A stretch of DNA of 12,602 nucleotides from Actinomycetes bacterium (GTDB taxonomy: Bacteria; Actinomycetota; Actinomycetes; S36-B12; UBA10799). This document shows positions 11,567 through 12,602 of this stretch, one piece after another; the first letter of the stretch is position 1; the number at the start of each line of letters is the position of its first letter. The stretch covers positions 1 through 12,602 of the forward strand of contig JAKOZM010000214.1 in NCBI GenBank assembly GCA_029779995.1. Direction: 5' to 3'. Below the pieces are notes generated by a model that searched no databases, was not told the origin of the DNA, and was given only the letters and a program-made list of their open reading frames with translations. The translations under genes were made by a program, and so were the position numbers.

Positions 11567-12602
11567 GTGGCAAGCCTGGACAGTTTCGGTGCCAAGTCCC
11601 AATTGCAGGTGGGGGAGGAGTCCTTCGAATTCTTCCACCTCGAAGCGCTCGGAGAACTGAACCTCCCCTTCACCCACCGCGTGCTGCTGGAGAACCTGCT
11701 GCGTACCGAGGACGGCGCCAACGTGACCGCCGACCAGATCCGCACGCTGGCCGCGTGGGACGCATCCGCGGCACCGAGCCAGGAGATCCAGTTCACGCCT
11801 GCGCGGGTCATCATGCAGGACTTCACCGGCGTGCCGTGTGTCGTGGATCTGGCCACCATGCGCGAAGCCGTGACCGAGATGGGCGGTGACCCCGATCGGA
11901 TCAACCCGCTGGCACCGGCCGAGCTGGTCATCGACCACAGCGTCATCGCCGACTACTTCGGCACGTCGCAGGCACTGCAACTCAACGTGGCTCTCGAGTA
12001 CGAGCGCAACCGGGAGCGCTACCAGTTCCTGCGCTGGGGACAGAGCGCCTTCGACGAGTTCAAGGTCGTCCCGCCCGGCACCGGCATCGTGCACCAGGTG
12101 AACATCGAGCACCTCGCCCGTGTCGTGATGGTACGCAACGGGCAGGCCTACCCCGACACCTGCGTGGGCACCGACTCCCACACCACGATGGTCAACGGCC
12201 TCGGCGTCTTGGGCTGGGGTGTGGGCGGCATCGAAGCGGAAGCGGCCATGCTCGGCCAGCCCGTCAGCATGCTGATCCCGCGGGTCGTGGGCTTCAAGCT
12301 CTCCGGCCAGTTGCCCGCCGGCGCCACCGCCACGGATCTGGTCCTCACGATCACCGAGCAGCTGCGCCAGCACGGGGTGGTCGGCAAGTTCGTCGAGTTC
12401 TACGGCGACGGGGTGGCTGCGGTGCCGCTGGCCAACCGGGCCACGATCGGGAACATGAGCCCCGAGTACGGCTCGACCGTCGCGATCTTCCCCATCGACG
12501 AGGAGACCCTGGCCTACCTGCGCATGACCGGGCGCAGCGACCAGCAGATCGCCACGGTCGAGGCCTATGCCAAGGCCCAGGGCCTGTGGCACGACCCGAG
12601 CA
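11567..12602 (+). CDS. acnA: Aconitate hydratase A, partial (first 345 codons)
   Basis: TCA-cycle aconitase (citrate to isocitrate via cis-aconitate, 4Fe-4S enzyme, cytosol) of the AcnA/IRP1 class. The frame is open from GTG 11567 to the window end, giving 345 of an expected roughly 900 residues. Family motifs seen: [14 protein letters not shown] (33-46), [17 protein letters not shown] (80-96), DHSV (123-126), [14 protein letters not shown] (171-184), the aconitase signature [32 protein letters not shown] (two abutting stretches within 201-232), [10 protein letters not shown] (273-282) and [11 protein letters not shown] (294-304). The cluster cysteines lie further along, outside the window. 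The start has the ribosome binding site GGGAG. A 354-codon open frame on the opposite strand (11528-12592) is a GC-rich shadow. The gene follows the methyltransferase on the same strand but with its own promoter. Confidence 0.93.
   Translation, partial: MASLDSFGAKSQLQVGEESFEFFHLEALGELNLPFTHRVLLENLLRTEDGANVTADQIRTLAAWDASAAPSQEIQFTPARVIMQDFTGVPCVVDLATMREAVTEMGGDPDRINPLAPAELVIDHSVIADYFGTSQALQLNVALEYERNRERYQFLRWGQSAFDEFKVVPPGTGIVHQVNIEHLARVVMVRNGQAYPDTCVGTDSHTTMVNGLGVLGWGVGGIEAEAAMLGQPVSMLIPRVVGFKLSGQLPAGATATDLVLTITEQLRQHGVVGKFVEFYGDGVAAVPLANRATIGNMSPEYGSTVAIFPIDEETLAYLRMTGRSDQQIATVEAYAKAQGLWHDPS

Noticed and set aside
11528..12592. 354-codon open frame on the minus strand
   Set aside because: It is antisense to a clear aconitase with all family motifs; long open antisense frames are common in GC-rich DNA.
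1..12602. Mobile element, prophage, CRISPR array or defence island
   Set aside because: No transposase, integrase, att-like duplication, spaced direct repeats or nuclease/toxin genes were found; base composition looks even throughout.

Overview
The window is GC-rich, tightly packed bacterial DNA that I read as an actinobacterium (Actinomycetota); genus and species cannot be told. Supporting signs are high GC at third codon positions, frequent GTG starts, four-base ATGA/GTGA gene overlaps, several probable leaderless transcripts, secreted proteins of actinobacterial type, and the gene order RCK pair / large APC-type permease / TRAM methyltransferase, which I recall from the Mycobacterium tuberculosis ceoBC region. 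No tRNA, rRNA, CRISPR, insertion sequence, integrase or phage gene was seen. The longest stretch without a gene is 185 bases (5249-5433).

Left part (1-2867). A ROK-family fructokinase-type sugar kinase on the minus strand is divergent from a plus-strand pair of exported proteins: a GH25/DUF1906-like protein and, coupled by an ATGA overlap, an eight-cysteine Septum_form-like protein built from two copies of one repeat. A second small plus-strand unit follows: a YkvA/DUF1232 membrane mini-protein and, overlapping it by ATGA, an undescribed 45-residue protein ending in Cys-Cys-Gly4 and a basic tail.

Middle part (2870-6960). Two minus-strand genes form a likely operon: a clavaminate-synthase/TauD-like Fe(II)/2-oxoglutarate dioxygenase with an extra N-terminal domain of about 150 residues, then a uridine phosphorylase whose motifs resemble animal UPP1. 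Between them is a perfect 12-bp inverted repeat whose 3' arm contains the phosphorylase ribosome binding site, so the second gene is probably translationally gated. Divergent from the dioxygenase is a GH3 beta-N-acetylhexosaminidase (NagZ/LpqI type) predicted to be a lipoprotein.

Right part (6968-12602). Two overlapping RCK (TrkA-like) proteins are divergent from a 661-residue transporter that looks like a KimA-type potassium importer rather than an amino-acid permease, so this block is probably a potassium-uptake module. Its 91-bp shared spacer holds two perfect palindromes. The transporter gene overlaps a TRAM-domain, 4Fe-4S RNA m5U methyltransferase gene. The window ends inside an aconitase gene (acnA) on the plus strand.
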